Assembly: GCF_000764305.2 (NCBI RefSeq)
Contig: NW_025940780.1
Location: forward strand, 1-64,000
DNA: 64,000 bases
Direction: 5' to 3'
Source: Hyalella azteca
Lineage: Eukaryota; Arthropoda; Malacostraca; Amphipoda; Hyalellidae
Position 1 is the first letter of the stretch; the number at the start of each line of letters is the position of its first letter. The notes beneath the pieces are model-generated. The model was not told the DNA's origin. It searched no databases and saw nothing but the letters and a program-made list of their open reading frames with translations. Positions 21,400 to 34,721 of the stretch are shown here, in pieces. Position numbers and translations under genes: made by a program.

Positions 21400-22254
21400 A
21401 TAATATTGATGATGTATATCGATGATGCCATGAGTTGTATGACACATAAGCGCACACAGCGATGTCGAGGGTTGTATGGTACACATGAGTTGTATGGCCC
21501 ACAAGAGCACCAGCGATGCCGACGGTTGTATGGTATATTTTGTGATGCATGCCACTCATTACCAGGGACCAGACCACAAAGACGCCATCAGGACCTTATT
21601 TACTTTTAACATTAACATAATATATCACATAGAATTGTTTCACATCGTGATCATCTGCAACATTCCATCAAGATTGTCACTCCAATAAATTCATCTTACA
21701 GCCCCAGAAACTAATGTATTACAGATCAAATATCCAACATCTGATAATATAAAATTATAAAAAATGCAAGAAAATTCATGTCTCATTCCATTCATGAATT
21801 CTAAACCCATCAAAGTGCCTAACAAGAGGATGTTATTTGGTTAGAACATCACCAGTTGTAATAAACAACAGTTTTGCAGGAATAAGAGAAACATATGTAG
21901 TGTAGTTCATCTCAATTGCTGAGGAATTTATAATAAACTGGAGCACAAATAATAACACAAGGATTCCACATGGAAGTGATTTTTGACATCAAATAATCTA
22001 TCCAACCATATAAAAAAGAAATGAGATTAGGAAATTCCCTCTGGGGGAGAAAAAAGTACTAACCTAAAACATGACGCAAGAGAAACTGAACCGATCAATC
22101 CTCACTGATGTGGTACATGTGATGCACTCTAATTTCTTGCCTAGAGCTGTAGGCATATTTAGGCACTATTACCTCTGATGCAGCACCGCTGTGTCTGTAG
22201 GCACTGAATATCTAATACTGAACTGACAATAGGAAGAAATACCTTGCTGGTTTA
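21400..22254. other. No gene seen
   Basis: AT-rich unique-looking sequence. A small imperfect duplication of GAGTTGTATG...CACA(T/A)GAGNNC occurs at 21430-21530. Confidence 0.5.
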
Positions 22255-24134
22255 CAATCTTAGTTGAGATTGTGATGCATGCTTGTCACCCATAGAGAGA
22301 TTGTGATGCGTGCTTGTCACCCATAGAGAGATTGTGATGCATGCTTGTCACCCATAGAGAGATTGTGATGCATGCTTGTCACCCATAGAGACATTGTGAT
22401 GCATGGTTGTCACCCAAAGAGAGATTGTGATGCAAGCTTGTCACCCATAGAGAGATTGTGATACATGCTTGTCACCCATAGAGACATTGTGATGCATGGT
22501 TGTCACTCATAGAGAGATTGTGATGCATGCTTGTCACCCATAGAGATTGTGATGCATGCTTGTCACCCATAGAGAGTATTGTGACTCTCTGGTCGATTCT
22601 TCTGACTTTGGGTTATGATGCTGCTGCAAAAGTATGATGTATTTATTTGATTTCTAAGCTACTATTGAAACTGATAATTATCAGATTACATTTAGTTGCA
22701 AGAGTCTCGAAAAATCAAATAAAAAAAGCAAAACCTAAATTTTGGAATCACAGTAAAGTCTTACTTGCCTTCTTTGTTGAAGTCTGCCTCATTGACTATC
22801 ACACAGTTGATGGGGGCGAGATCCTCATTGAGAAACTTGGCCACCCTCATGTTGTTACCGGGGGTTGTAAACACTATTTTATAGCAGAACCTTCATGTAG
22901 ACATGTTCTTCATTCCAATTTTACTCATTTTCATAGTTATTGAGACGGCAAATAGAGCATTAATTTAACTTTGTGTTAGTTACTATGCTTTTTCATTCTT
23001 TTACTGTTTTACAGAATTGTATGCACAGTTTTACGAATTATTATAAAGTGAAGCCAAATGCCAGTAAATGAGCAGTAATTGAGCCAGGCACTGGGTAAAT
23101 CTGCTGGAATACAACGGCAATCATCACCTGTGCATGTTCCTCAAAAATCTCTATTTCCCATCTATTCATGTTTCTTCACAGTCCACGAAATAAACTATAT
23201 AACCCTTTGTTTCAAATTTCTTCAGTAAAAATCAGAAAACACCAACTTTAATTCCCCATTAATCAAGTAGTTGCAATAGATGAGTGCAAGCTGATGATGG
23301 GTTCATCACACCTGCATAAAAGTAGGTAAACTGCTACAATGATCTGAAAAAAGGCAAGCAGAAATTATAATCATGACAGTAGGAAATGAATTTTTCACCA
23401 ACTGAAATTGCCATCGGTGAATTGAAACCCAAGAAGAGTAAAAGTCGATGATGAATTGTACATTTTTACTAATCACTGCAGCTCAGTCTAGGTCCATAAG
23501 CCTGCTTGCCACATCTATGAGAGCCTTAAATTTTCCAGTCTAGCTGCATACCAATGAGCAAACTGGCACAGGTCTTTTCAAATGCATCAAAATCAACAAA
23601 ATGATATACCAAAAATCTCTCCAATTGTATAGCTAAGGCTCCAGCTAGAAAGTAAGGTACCGGTAACTAAAAGCCTCAATGATCATACAGTAAGGAGAAT
23701 TAAGCAATGTTAGTCATGTATCATAGAAGGCAGAGTCTACCAATGCTGCACAAAGGAACAACTAATCAAGGATCTTAATAAAATGAGCCATCATCAATGA
23801 TTGAAAGCTAAATGTTTAAAAAATATGAAAATTCAAGTATTTACAGTTTAATGAATGACAAAATTAAAATGAGGCAAAAAAATTCAGCATACTCGCTCAA
23901 TAAACAGTACTCATTGCAGCAAGGTAAAACAAAGAATTTCCATATGTCTTTTTGAGACAAAGTGGAAGACTTGGACACTGCTGACCAAGACTAAACACTT
24001 TACACACTTGGCATGCCCAGCTACAGAGAATGCAATGATGCATCACTGTATACTGTAGTAAAAATCTTATTCTTACATTCATTTTGGATGTCAGGTTTAG
24101 GCTGAATTATGGAATACATTTCCAACTACCTCAA
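22255..24134 (+). repeat. Tandem segmental duplication, unit 1
   Basis: Starts with a 31-bp minisatellite and ends at CATTTCCAACTACCTCAA (about 24130). Nearly every block recurs in order in 24395-26008, for example GACTTTGGGTTATGATGCT, TTTATAGCAGAACCTTCATG and TGTCAGGTTTAGGCTGAATT. Divergence is moderate with many small indels, so the duplication is not recent. No coding content recognised. Confidence 0.85.
22262..22585 (+). repeat. 31-bp minisatellite, about 10-11 units
   Basis: Unit AGAGAGATTGTGATGCATGC + TTGTCACCCAT. The same unit reappears about three times at 24397-24490, at the head of the second duplication unit. Confidence 0.93.
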
Positions 24135-24394
24135 CTTTATAATACCCTCCAGTCAAGGACTACTACACACAGGACATGCATAGCCTATGTCCAGCCTCTG
24201 CTAGCAGAGGCGATCGCCTACACTATGAAAATGCTCTTGTTTTAGTGGCATCAACAAATGATATGCCCATAATTGTTTCATACAATAGTATTACAATGTG
24301 TGTAGTAGTCCTTGGTCAGAACCATAGACTTTTTGCCAGTTTTGAAGTTCAAAATTTTGTACTAAGCAAAGTAGGTACCATTTTCCTGCCTTTT

Positions 24395-26008
24395 AGAGAG
24401 ATTGTGATGCATGCTTGTCACCCGTAGAGAGATTGTGATGCATGCTTGTCAACCATAGAGAGATTGTGATGCATGCTTGTCACCCATAGGGAGTATTGTC
24501 ACTCTCTGGTTGATTCTACTGACTTTGGGTTATGATGCTACTGCAAAATGTCTAAATATGATGTATTTTTGATATAAATGCTACTATTGAAACTGAAATT
24601 TATTAGAATACATTTAGGACGCAGCAATTCAAAAACGCAAATAAAACAAGCAAAACTTGGTGAGGGGCCGAGGGCGAGGCCCTCATTGGGACACTTGGCC
24701 ACCCTCATGTTACTGGGGGTTGTAAACACTATTTTATAGCAGAACCTTCATGTAGACATGTTCTTCATTCCCATTTTACTCAATTTTATAATTATTGGGA
24801 TGGCAGATGGAGCATTAATTTACCTTTGTGTTAGTTACTATGTTTTTTATTCTTTTACTGTTTTGCAGCCTCGTCTACAAAGTTTTTGGAATTATTATAA
24901 AGGGAAGCCAAATGCCAGTAAATGAGCAGTAATTGAGCAAGGCACTGGGTAAATCTACTGCAATACAACAGCAATCATCACCTGTCCATGTTCCTCAGAA
25001 ATCTCAATTTATTATATATTCATATATCTTCACAAACCTCGTAATAAACTATGTAACTTTTGTTTCCAATTTCTTTAGTAAAAATAAGCAAACACAAACT
25101 TTAATTCCCCATTATTTCAAGTAGTTGCAATAGACAAGTACAAGCTCATGACAAGTTCATCAAACCCACATATAAATAGGCAAACTGCGACAATGATCTG
25201 GAAAAAGGCAAGCAGAAATTATAATCATGAGAGTAGGAAATGATTTTTTTGCCAACTGAAATTACCATAATTGAATTGAGGCCCAAAAAGAGTACAAGAG
25301 GATGATGGCACTGCAGTTTGTTCCTAATCCCTGCAGCTAAGTCTGGGTCCACAAGCCTGCTTGCCACATCAATGAGAGCCTTAAATTCTTCAGTCTAGCT
25401 GCATACCAATGAGCAAGCTAGCATAGGTCTTTTCAAATGCCTCACAGTCAACAAATTAGATGTACTAAAAATCTATCTAATTGTATGGCTTATCCACCAG
25501 CTAGAAAGAAAGGTAACTAAATGCTGCAATGATCATACAGGAGGAGAATTAAAGCAATGTTAGAATCATGTATCATAGAAGGTAGATAGTCTACTAATGC
25601 TGCACAAAGCAACCACTAATCAAGGATCATAATAAAATGAGCAATCTTCAATGATCTAAAGCTACCGTAAATGTTTAAAAAATATAAAAATTAAAGTATT
25701 TACAGTTAATTAAATGACAAAATTAAAATGAGGCAAAAAAATTCAGCATATTCGCTCAAAAGACAGTACTCATTAATGCAAGGTAAAACAAAGAATTTCT
25801 ATAGGTACATCTTTTTGAGGCAAAGTGAAAGACTTGGGCACTGCTGACCAAGACTAAACACTTTACACACTTGGCACACTTGGCATGCCCAGCTACAGAG
25901 AATGCAATGATGCATCACTGTACTCTGTGGCAAAAATCTTATTCATACATTCATTCTAGATGTCAGGTTTAGGCTGAATTATGGAATACATTTCCAACTA
26001 CCTCAACC
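24395..26008 (+). repeat. Tandem segmental duplication, unit 2
   Basis: Direct-repeat partner of 22255-24134, with only about three copies of the 31-bp minisatellite at its head. Some 260 bp of unshared sequence (24135-24394) separates the units. Array length difference accounts for part of the size difference. Confidence 0.85.
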
Positions 26009-28530
26009 CTCTAGTCTAAGTTAGTGATCATCAAGAAACAAATTCATCAAAATTTTAGCAATAGAGGCGGTAAAATAATTAGGTAATTATTAAGCAAGTT
26101 GCCTATGGTTTCCAAGGCAACTTTACCACATCAACTGCATGAGCTAAATTGAAAACAAATGGAAGAACATGAGCTAGAAATGTTTGGGTCCTCTTACAGA
26201 TCACTTAACCATTTAGCAGGCAAGTTACCTTATTTGGTCACTATCTCCTCCAAAAAAGACCATCAAGCGCCTCCAGTTTGTGGTTGCCGCTAAATTATCA
26301 TGCCTCTACTAATCACCAATCATCTGACCATTGTTCTATATCAAGATAGAGAAATGTGGCTGAGGCCAATCTGGAATATTGTTCATAATTTCTGAAAATC
26401 ATGGGTAAAATCTTGTGTCTTATGAGTAAAAATGTACTGCTTCTCTTATTCTTATAGGCAAGAATTTGGGCAAATTCAATAGAAATAGTTAAATTGCCTG
26501 CATGCATCGGAGTTTTTGCCTCCTTCACATGTGGCTTTTGCCTGATTTTCTATAATGGGGCAGAGGCATAACATACTGGTAGCCTAAATCACAAGCCAGG
26601 CTCCATTGCGGAACTGAGAAGTGACCAGGCCCAGGTAACCCACAGCCAAGGAGGAACTATGAAGGGCTCTGGAGGAACTATATATGGTAACTTGCCTGCA
26701 GTAAGGTTAACAGAGCTTTTTTCATATGTATAAAAATTGAAATTTTCACCATGATTATCCAGAAGGATGAATCATATTTCTTTTCAAGTGATCTTTCTCC
26801 TCAATTTGGCACATATACATTAGGTTGATTACCAAATTAATGGTAAAAATCCAAATCTTCTATGCTCTTACCACCTAAAAGTTTTCATTTTGGCCTAAAA
26901 ATTAAGCCAACAAATTTTGAATGAGACATTTCAATATTTACTGGTTGTACAAAAAATTTATTTACCTACCTACCTGTTTATACTTTATAATGCCCAATTG
27001 ATATTTTATGAGATTTTTTAATGTGGAATAATGCACAAGTGTAAATTTTTACTTATTTACAAGAAGTTAACAGTTGAATTTCATATTCTTTGCTGGCAAT
27101 GCTTTGTTAAAGTTTATTGTCTTCTATACTATTTGTTTGACTAGAAATTATATCATTACATTGTGCAGTACAGACCTCCAAAAGACTGCCGGTGAGGCTA
27201 CAATGCTTTGATTCTATCTTGCTCATAATTTGTATTGAAGGAACAAATGAAACAATAGCATATTCCTTGTTTCGTGTTAGAGTACACCATATCAGCAAAA
27301 TATATTATAGAATACCATTATATTAAGAACTGACTTCGAAAAAATAAGTGACCATAGATGTCTTTGTGCCAGTTTCAGCATTTATTAACTGATCCCATCT
27401 TTGTTCCACACAGGTGATTAAAGATAGCTGCACAAAGAAAACTTTATTCCATCCACAAGTGCTGTCACATACACTTGGGGCATTTGGCTGAGTGGAGGCA
27501 CATCTGAAAGTATCACAGGGTCCAAGCTATCTTCAAATCGGCAGGTTCTGAGCAGATTTTTTTGCCTACACACACTAGACAAGTAAACTATTCAAGAAAG
27601 TGATGCTACTACTGCTCAAGAATTAATAACTTTTTGGGCAAAAGCAAGAATTCACACTATACAACTATATCATATCATCAAGATAAAAGAACAGCACAAA
27701 CAATGGTAGGGTCTTAAAAGAGTAGCCAGTAAACAAACAAAAACTAAAAGAGAATCAATTTATTTCCAAACTTGATGACCTCTATAATGTGCATGCACAT
27801 GCTCTAAATTTAATCAAGATTCCAGACGACCAAAATTTCTCACTTGCAGAAAGAGATGGAGGAAGACTTCAATGTTTGGGTGGAATTGATATGGTGCTTC
27901 ATGGTATGGAAAAATGATGAAATGGAAAAGATGACAGAGACCCAGAAGCAGGAAAAGAAAATATGAAGATGAGTGGAAGTAAAAAACAGCCATGCATGGA
28001 GTTATTGAGAAGGGTCTCATCTCTGACAGCAGTAATAACATCAGTACAGAAGAGGAGCTCAACCCTGCCTTTGGAAGTCATACAATAAAAAATTTGGAGA
28101 CAATAAAAATAAAGAGATCAGCTAACATCATCACCTCTGATGTCGCTTCAGTTGAGATGACTTCAAGGAATTATTGCAGTAGGCTCTGATATTTTTTGGT
28201 AATGAGCCAAATGATGTTCACATTAATGCTCTGGATGCCAATCACAGAGCCTGCTGGAATGATAAATAATGTGATTCACAATTACATAAAAATTTCCTTT
28301 GAAAATTTTACTGTCTTAAACTATTAACTTATTATTCAATTATTAATGTAATTAAGATGGGCAACAGATTTTGATTTTATATTATTGACAATTTTCATCC
28401 ATGAATATCTAACGTTATATATTCAATTTTTCCACAGATATTCTTATCTCAAGTTCAGTTCTGCACACCAGCTAAATTCTTAAAGGAAGATGAAAAATAA
28501 TGCCTGATTGCTTACCCCATCAATCTCTGG
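26009..28530. other. No convincing gene; possible decayed coding near 27.8-28.2 kb
   Basis: Mostly AT-rich. Around 27830-28190 short plus-strand frames (for example NISTEEELNPAFGSHTIKNL within an ORF at 27992-28189) have a protein-like composition but are interrupted by stops and show no known family. Confidence 0.4.
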
Positions 28531-28534
28531 ACAG

Positions 28535-28640
28535 CTGGCCTATGGCATGGCTGAGTCATGAGTCTTGTGATTATATGGCATGGCTGAGTCATGAGTCTTG
28601 TGATTATATGGCATGACTGAGTCATGAGTAGTGAGGTCAA
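28535..28640 (+). repeat. 33-bp tandem repeat, three units
   Basis: TATGGCATGGCTGAGTCATG + AGTCTTGTGATTA repeated; adjoins the second copy of the duplicated module. Confidence 0.9.
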
Positions 28641-29760
28641 CATGAGGCATGTAATAGCTACATAATTATAAGTAAAAACATCAACTATTACATGGAGCGC
28701 GGCTACTGTATTGCAGCCTACTTTAAATAAAAATTAAACACTTGGATTGTTGTTGTTATTGCTGCCGCCACGCTCTCACAGCCGCTGCTCCGGACAGCAA
28801 ATGTGGCGGCGAGAAAAAAAAAAGAAATAGTTTCATTTCGTTTTCTTTGCAACGTTTTCAGCATCTATTTTGTAGTTAAAAACCATCCATTTTGTACTAA
28901 ATAGACGCAATCTATTTCAAATAGATATTTGTAATCAATAGACGCAACCTATTTCAAATAGATATTCGTATTAAATAGATGCATTTCATTTTAAATAGAT
29001 ATTTGTATTAAATTGATGCAATCAATTTTTAATAGATTTTTGTATTAAATAGATGCCATCTATTTTAAATATATATTTGTATAAAATAGATGCCTTAAAT
29101 ATTAAATAAAGGCCTGAACTCATGTCACTTAAGGCAATAATGTTTATGCAGCCATACATCCTAATTTTGTCTTCGATCCTTGTTGGCCAACTTTCCATGT
29201 TTTTCGTCATTTTAGATGTTTACGTGTATCATGTGATTATGTTAGACTTTCAAATAAAGCCGCATACATCATTGTCAATGGATTGAATGACCAGATGTTT
29301 CGATACTAATCTCAGTTACTGATCATTTCCTCGCCATGCCAGTTACTGATCATTTCCCTGCCATGCCAGTTACTGATCATTTCCCTGCCATGCCAGTTAC
29401 TGATCATTTCTCCGCCATGCCAGTTACTGATCATTTCTCCGCCATGCCAGTTACTGATCATTTCATCGCCATGCCAGTTACTGATCATTTCCCCGCCAAG
29501 CCAGTTACTGATCATTTCCCTGCCATGCCAGTTACTGATCATTTCCCCGCCATGCCAGTTACTGATCATTTCCCTGCCATGCCAGTTACTGATCATTTCC
29601 CCGCCATGCCAGTTACTGATCATTTCCCCGCCATGCCAGTTACTGATCATTTCCCCGCCATGCCAGTTACTGATCATTTCCCCACCATGCCAGTTACTGA
29701 TCATTTCCCCACCATGCCAGTTACTGATCACTTCCTCACCATGCCAGTTACTGATCATTT
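28630..29760 (+). repeat. Duplicated module, copy 2 (partner at 18690-19895)
   Basis: Same sequence of blocks as copy 1 but with only one 43-bp unit. It has the GCTGCTCCGGACAGCAAATG block, an ATAGAT palindromic array at 28870-29095, the GGCCTGAACTCA..GTCAATGGATTGAATG block, then a 27-bp array at 29318-29760. Array copy numbers differ between the two, as expected for independent expansion after duplication or transposition. Confidence 0.75.
29318..29760 (+). repeat. 27-bp minisatellite, about 16 units (second locus)
   Basis: Same CCAGTTACTGATCATTTCCC + CGCCATG unit as 19362-19895. ORFs of 142 and 148 codons on the two strands are artefacts of the unit length. Confidence 0.95.
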
Positions 29761-30240
29761 ATGATGCTACAAGCAACGTGATGCTACAAGCAAGGTGATG
29801 CTGCAAGCAAGGTGATGCTGCAAGCAAGGTGATGCTGCAAGCAACGTGATGCTCCAAGCAACGTGATGTTACAAGCAACGTGATGCTACAAGCAACGTGA
29901 TGCTACAAGCAAGGTGATGTTGCAAGCAAGGTGATGCTGCAAGCAAGGTGATGCTGCAAGCAAGGTTATGCTCCAAGCAAGATGATGCTGCAAGCAAGGT
30001 GATGCTCCAAGCAAGGTGATGCTCCAAGCAAGGTGATGCTGCAAGCAAGGTAATGCTGCAAGCAACGTGATGCTACAAGCAACGTGATGCTGCAAGCAAG
30101 GTGATGTTGCAAGCAACGTGATGCTGCAAGCAAGGTGATGCTCCAAGCAAGGTGATGCTCCAAGCAAGGTGATGCTGCAAGCAAGGTGATGCTGCAAGCA
30201 ACGTGATGCTACAAGCAACGTGATGCTACAAGCAAGGTGC
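29761..30240 (+). repeat. 17-bp minisatellite, about 28 units
   Basis: Unit GTGATGCTGCAAGCAAG with A/C variants, abutting the 27-bp array with no gap. The minus-strand ORF (CLQHHLACSITLL pattern) is an artefact. Confidence 0.95.
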
Positions 30241-32215
30241 AATGTCAGGACTTTTGCATCGATCAGCTGCGATCATATGACATTCAGAATGGACATCAAC
30301 ATATCAACAATTATATACCGCGAGGACGTTGTGTGTGTACGAGTGATGTCGCTGCTCATGAACGAACACACCGTTGTATATTTCTATACACACACATGTA
30401 CGTGCACACACAGTCCTATTATCTTAAATGCGATGGAGTGCTAGATTAGGGGTGAAAGAGAGCACGAGTTGGACGAGTGGTAGGGGTAACTGACAGAGAT
30501 CAGACGTGTTATTTTATATCTTCATCTTTCAATGAACTCCGAAAAGTTTCGAATATATTATTGCTGTTTAGCGACACAAGTACTACAACTTCTACATTGT
30601 TAACGAATTCTTCTAAATTTCCTCATAACATACCCTCCAAGCTTCCACTTGTACTGGTCTTTTTCAGTCTTTTGCCGGTGCTTTCACTTAACGTAATATT
30701 CCACAAAATATTGTAATATCTACTGCATAGTTCTGCAAAATTCCATAACTCTGACCAAATTAGAATATTGTAATCCAGCAACACAATAAAGATATAATAT
30801 GCTATAATCACCACCGGCAATTACCTTTTTTAAGAAATATTTTTTCTATCTAATATCTCATAAACTCTATCTATGTAGTATAATCGGAGCAAACTGCTTA
30901 TATATGTACTCACATTGCCATCTGCTCGGCATTCTGTGCATTGAAGAAACAACTGCTAAGATTGAAGCTCAATGTAGTGGAGAATGCATTCATGTATAGT
31001 TGATTGAACCTTCCCCAATTAAGGCCCTCTATTTATTTAAACGCAGTTTGTCTCAAATGTTGAGTCGTAAAAGAAAATACGATTCCACACAGCAACTATT
31101 AATCAAATTTTTGCGTTAGAATTCCAAGATTTCTTTTTCTGAAATGAAGTACCTGCTTCACTGCAATCCTCATCCGATTGGCAGGTTCTGGATCATAAAG
31201 ATATGTTGTCTCTTTACACTTGAGCTGTGTTGTGCGTTGCTCTAGTCTTGAATAAATTATTTTTCTTGCGTGTGACTTCTATTCGCGTATTATCTTCTAA
31301 GTCGTATTGACTGAGAAATCTTACCTAGATCCATGTCTGCTACCAGATTACCATGTTTCAACCCAGTACAGCGAAAAAAGCTATAGCATTTTACAGTCAC
31401 CATCAAAAGTAACAAGGAATTACCTTCTTTTATGGAGATTCGTTTCAATGGCACAGAAACTTTATTGCAATTTGGACAATTTTGAATGTCAAGAGGTTCT
31501 TATGAGGAAAGCGTGGCTCAAGATTGTGTAAAAACCGTGAAATATGCCTTGCTCGAAATATGAATTTGCATTATGCTTCATTACATTTATGTTGAATAGG
31601 TCATTGAGACGGCAGTATTTCGTGTTGGGTGGAGGCACATCAACTGATGACAAAAATCAATGTTATGCGATTCACGATTTCAAAAGATCCTACATTCTTC
31701 CACATATTCGTGTGGTTACTTGATGAAGTGGACATTTTTTAAAGACCATTTCAAGCTGTAAAAACTTTCCAGAAGAGCCTTTTTGGAATTTGGCTTTAGA
31801 AATCTAATGATTATAGCTTCACTTTTCAAGCTGCCTGTGGAACTTGCTTCAATGATTTTCAGTATACAACACACTCAATCGAGATTTAACTCTGAAAGAT
31901 ATAAATTTGTCTCAGCATTTTTCTTCTACTGCGATCGCAATTGAGAAATAGCGCAGTTAGTGTCAAGATATTTTCTATTGTTCAGTAGCTGTAATACGGT
32001 GGCGAATAAATTGAGCAGCGTTTGTGGGCCACCGACGCGAGGTCCGCTACCCCTATTACATTTTTGCCTCTCCATGAGAGAGATAAAGATTGAACGTTCA
32101 GCGGACGAACGAAAACATTGAAACTCTTTCGTTGTATCAACGTCATGGCCTGAAGGGTAATGGCATAGTATTGTTTCTCCCATGATTATTATTTTAAAAA
32201 TGTTTTGGACTAATA
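30241..32215. other. No convincing gene
   Basis: Several 60-110 codon ORFs (30477-30716 plus, 31926-32252 minus) lack recognisable domains, and no splice-linked exons were identified. Confidence 0.45.
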
Positions 32216-32650
32216 TTTCAGCGCAGTTGCAGGTCACCAACACTAGCGTCATTTGATGCAGTTGCAGGTCACCAACACTAGCGTCAATTGACGCAGTTTA
32301 GGTCACCAACACTAGCGACAATTGATGCAGTTGCAGGTCACCAACACTAGCGTCAATTGATACGGTTGCAGGTCACCAACACTAGCGTCAATTGATGCAG
32401 TTGCAGGTCACCATCTCTAGCGTCAATTGATACGGTTGCAGGTCACCAACACTAGCGTCAATTGATGCAGTTTAGGTCACCAACACTAGCGTCAAATGAT
32501 GCAGTTGCAGGTCACCAACACTAGCGTCAATTGATACGGTTGCAGGTCACCAACACTAGCGTCAATTGATACGGTTGCAGGTCACCAACACTAGCGTCAA
32601 TTGATGCAGCTGCAGGTCACCAACACTAGCGTCAATTGATGCAGTTGCAG
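32216..32650 (+). repeat. 35-bp minisatellite, about 12 units
   Basis: Unit GCAGTTGCAGGTCACCAACA + CTAGCGTCAATTGAT; alternating GATGCAG / GATACGG variants and a shortened TTTAGGTCACC form indicate higher-order structure. It ends where a kinesin-like fragment begins. Confidence 0.93.
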
Positions 32651-32681
32651 ACGTCAAAGTCCTACATAAATAGATTGCCGT

Positions 32682-33004
32682 CAGTAAAGTTGACCTCGAC
32701 TGTTGCCGTGAGCAAGACGGGCGCAGAAGGCACTGTGCTCGATGAAGACAGGAACATCAACAAGTCGCTATCGGCGTTGATCAACGTATATCTGCCCTGG
32801 CAGATGGGAAATCTTAAATTCCCAACAGGGACTCTACGCTTACCAGGATCTTTGGATTGGGCGGCAATAATCGGACCACCATCTTTATTTGTTGCTCCCC
32901 CGCCTCGTATAACGAGGCTGAGACCAAGTCTACACTAGACTTCGGTAAGCGAGCCAAGACCATCAAAAATGTTGTCTGTCAACGAGGAGCTCACGGCCGA
33001 GTAG
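32682..33004 (+). pseudogene. Kinesin heavy chain motor-domain fragment (decayed)
   Basis: The first frame reads VSKTGAEGTVLDEDRNINKS then LSALINV. After a one-base frameshift it reads VISALADGK, a stop, [40 protein letters not shown] and [15 protein letters not shown] second shift gives NEELTAE and a TAG at 33002. This follows the conserved switch-II helix, L12, alpha5-alpha6 and neck-linker region of conventional kinesin-1 heavy chain, with a small deletion after LTRI. No introns interrupt it, which fits a processed copy. Frameshifts and stops make it non-functional. Confidence 0.9.
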
Positions 33005-34149
33005 AAAAAAATGCACTTTAGATAAAGTTTAATAACTATTGAAGGACTGCTTGAATTTATGTCGTTATATCGAGTGAAATATTCTTTGGGGTCTGGTACA
33101 TACAAAGAAAGTTTTTGGAAAAATCTAACCATTGAGTTTTTTTCCACAGCCGGTTAAAAGTTCGAAAATTTTCGAAAAAAATCGCCAAACATGGTCTCAC
33201 TCGAGAGGCTCTGGCGGCGCAACCGTTTGACTTGGTTTCATTTTGAATCTGTATAATAGGGTTGAATATAAGCCACAACTCTTGTTTACACGTTTTTTCC
33301 CTTTTCTTGGCAACTTTTTTGAGTTAAGAGTCGAAAACCAAAAAAACGTTCAGGCGTGTCGGGAAAAAATTCTTCATACTTGACATAAAAAAAATAAATG
33401 CTTGGGTAGATGTATCTCAACGAGATCTTTTGATCTGTATAAAAAATTTTCAATTTAATAAATTTTTCAGCTTTCATTTGCATGTTAAGGTTTTCGATTA
33501 TTCGTCCCTAATCGCCATACGGTTGCAGTTAGAGGAAAAAATTACTTGGAAAAAGCATTGCTTTCAAAATATCTACCATTATGTCCAAATAATGGTAGAT
33601 ATATTGAAATGATCAGCGGGATACAAGCCACACAATCTGGTGATCGACCATCAAATGAGAGGGCTGAGGAGCTTCCTAAATGACCCTCTCATTGAGAGCG
33701 TCTTATTGAAGACCAGTACAAAGGGTGGCATCGATCAGTAGCTTGAATACGAGACTTGCAGCGGCCAAGCACCGACATCCAAGCAAGTTTACGAGCTACC
33801 GAGGCCGGGCTTTACAGCAGGACTTGATGCTTCCTTACAGCACCTTACTTTGTTATAAACAAACGCTACCGGTTTATAATAGCCTCTCGCCTTGCTCTCG
33901 TTATGTTCCACCGCAGCAACGAGCTCGCCGTCGATAATTTATAGTACGCACGTCAAAACTCGATCTAATACAAGCATAGCATGGATATGCATTATTTACG
34001 CACGCGGTAAGCGATTGATGCAGGTTTAGTATTCCTATTCAAAGTTAATTGTCAAAGACTAAGAAAAATTCCTACCTACGACGGGAAGATGACAGAATGA
34101 CTAACAACATTAAAGAACTAAAATTACTCTAAAACGTGTAATTCGTGAG
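33005..34149. other. No convincing gene
   Basis: AT-rich flank between the kinesin fragment and a coiled-coil fragment. A short inverted repeat (ATCTACCATTATKTCCAAAT region at 33572-33603) and ORFs without domains are present. Confidence 0.4.
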
Positions 34150-34335
34150 AAGTTCGGTTGTGTAAGAGTATGTTGAGTTAGGTGAGGATATTTAAGGGTA
34201 GGATAAATTAGGTTAGGTTACGTTAGGTAAAGTTACGTTATGTTACGTAAGGTTATGCCGGATTATGTTGAATTGTGTTATGATATGAAACGTTATTAGA
34301 TATTATGTTATCATATGTTATGTTATGATAAGTTA
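34150..34335 (+). repeat. Degenerate GTTA-rich simple repeat
   Basis: Run of GTTAN-type pentamers including TTAGGTTAGGTTACGTTAGG near 34209. It resembles degenerate (TTAGG)n or AACCT-type simple repeats common in arthropod genomes; far too impure to be a telomere. Confidence 0.6.
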
Positions 34336-34721
34336 TGCCAAGCTATGTAAGGTATCGTTGTGAGAATTGGGTGATTAGCGGGGAGAGTACTATAAATTTG
34401 ATTGAGAATACACGGCGGGTGTTTGTTAGATGTGTTATTTTGTTTGTCGAGTTTTTGAATGGAAGTTTGTAGGTGTTGTGAGTAACGAGTGTTGAGATGT
34501 GCGCGGGCACGTATTTAGTATATGTGTGTTGTTGGAAGTAAATTTGATTGTTGTGTGTTTGTTAATTGTTTTGAATGTATAGTAAATATTTTATTATTGT
34601 GTAATGTTATTTTTGAATGATTAGGGTTATATTCGGTTATCCGGTTTATGCTAGGCCGTGGTCTACTTTAGTGTCATAGCTGCTATCGCTACCAACGTTA
34701 AAATTTTATTTTTATTTACAG

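Noticed and set aside
22262..22585. Regular 31-bp array considered as a CRISPR array
   Set aside because: Units are directly tandem with no unique spacers, and the context is eukaryotic. The same applies to every other array in the window.
34150..34335. Telomeric (TTAGG)n array
   Set aside because: Only a few perfect TTAGG units within an impure GTTAN run; internal to the window and next to gene-like fragments.
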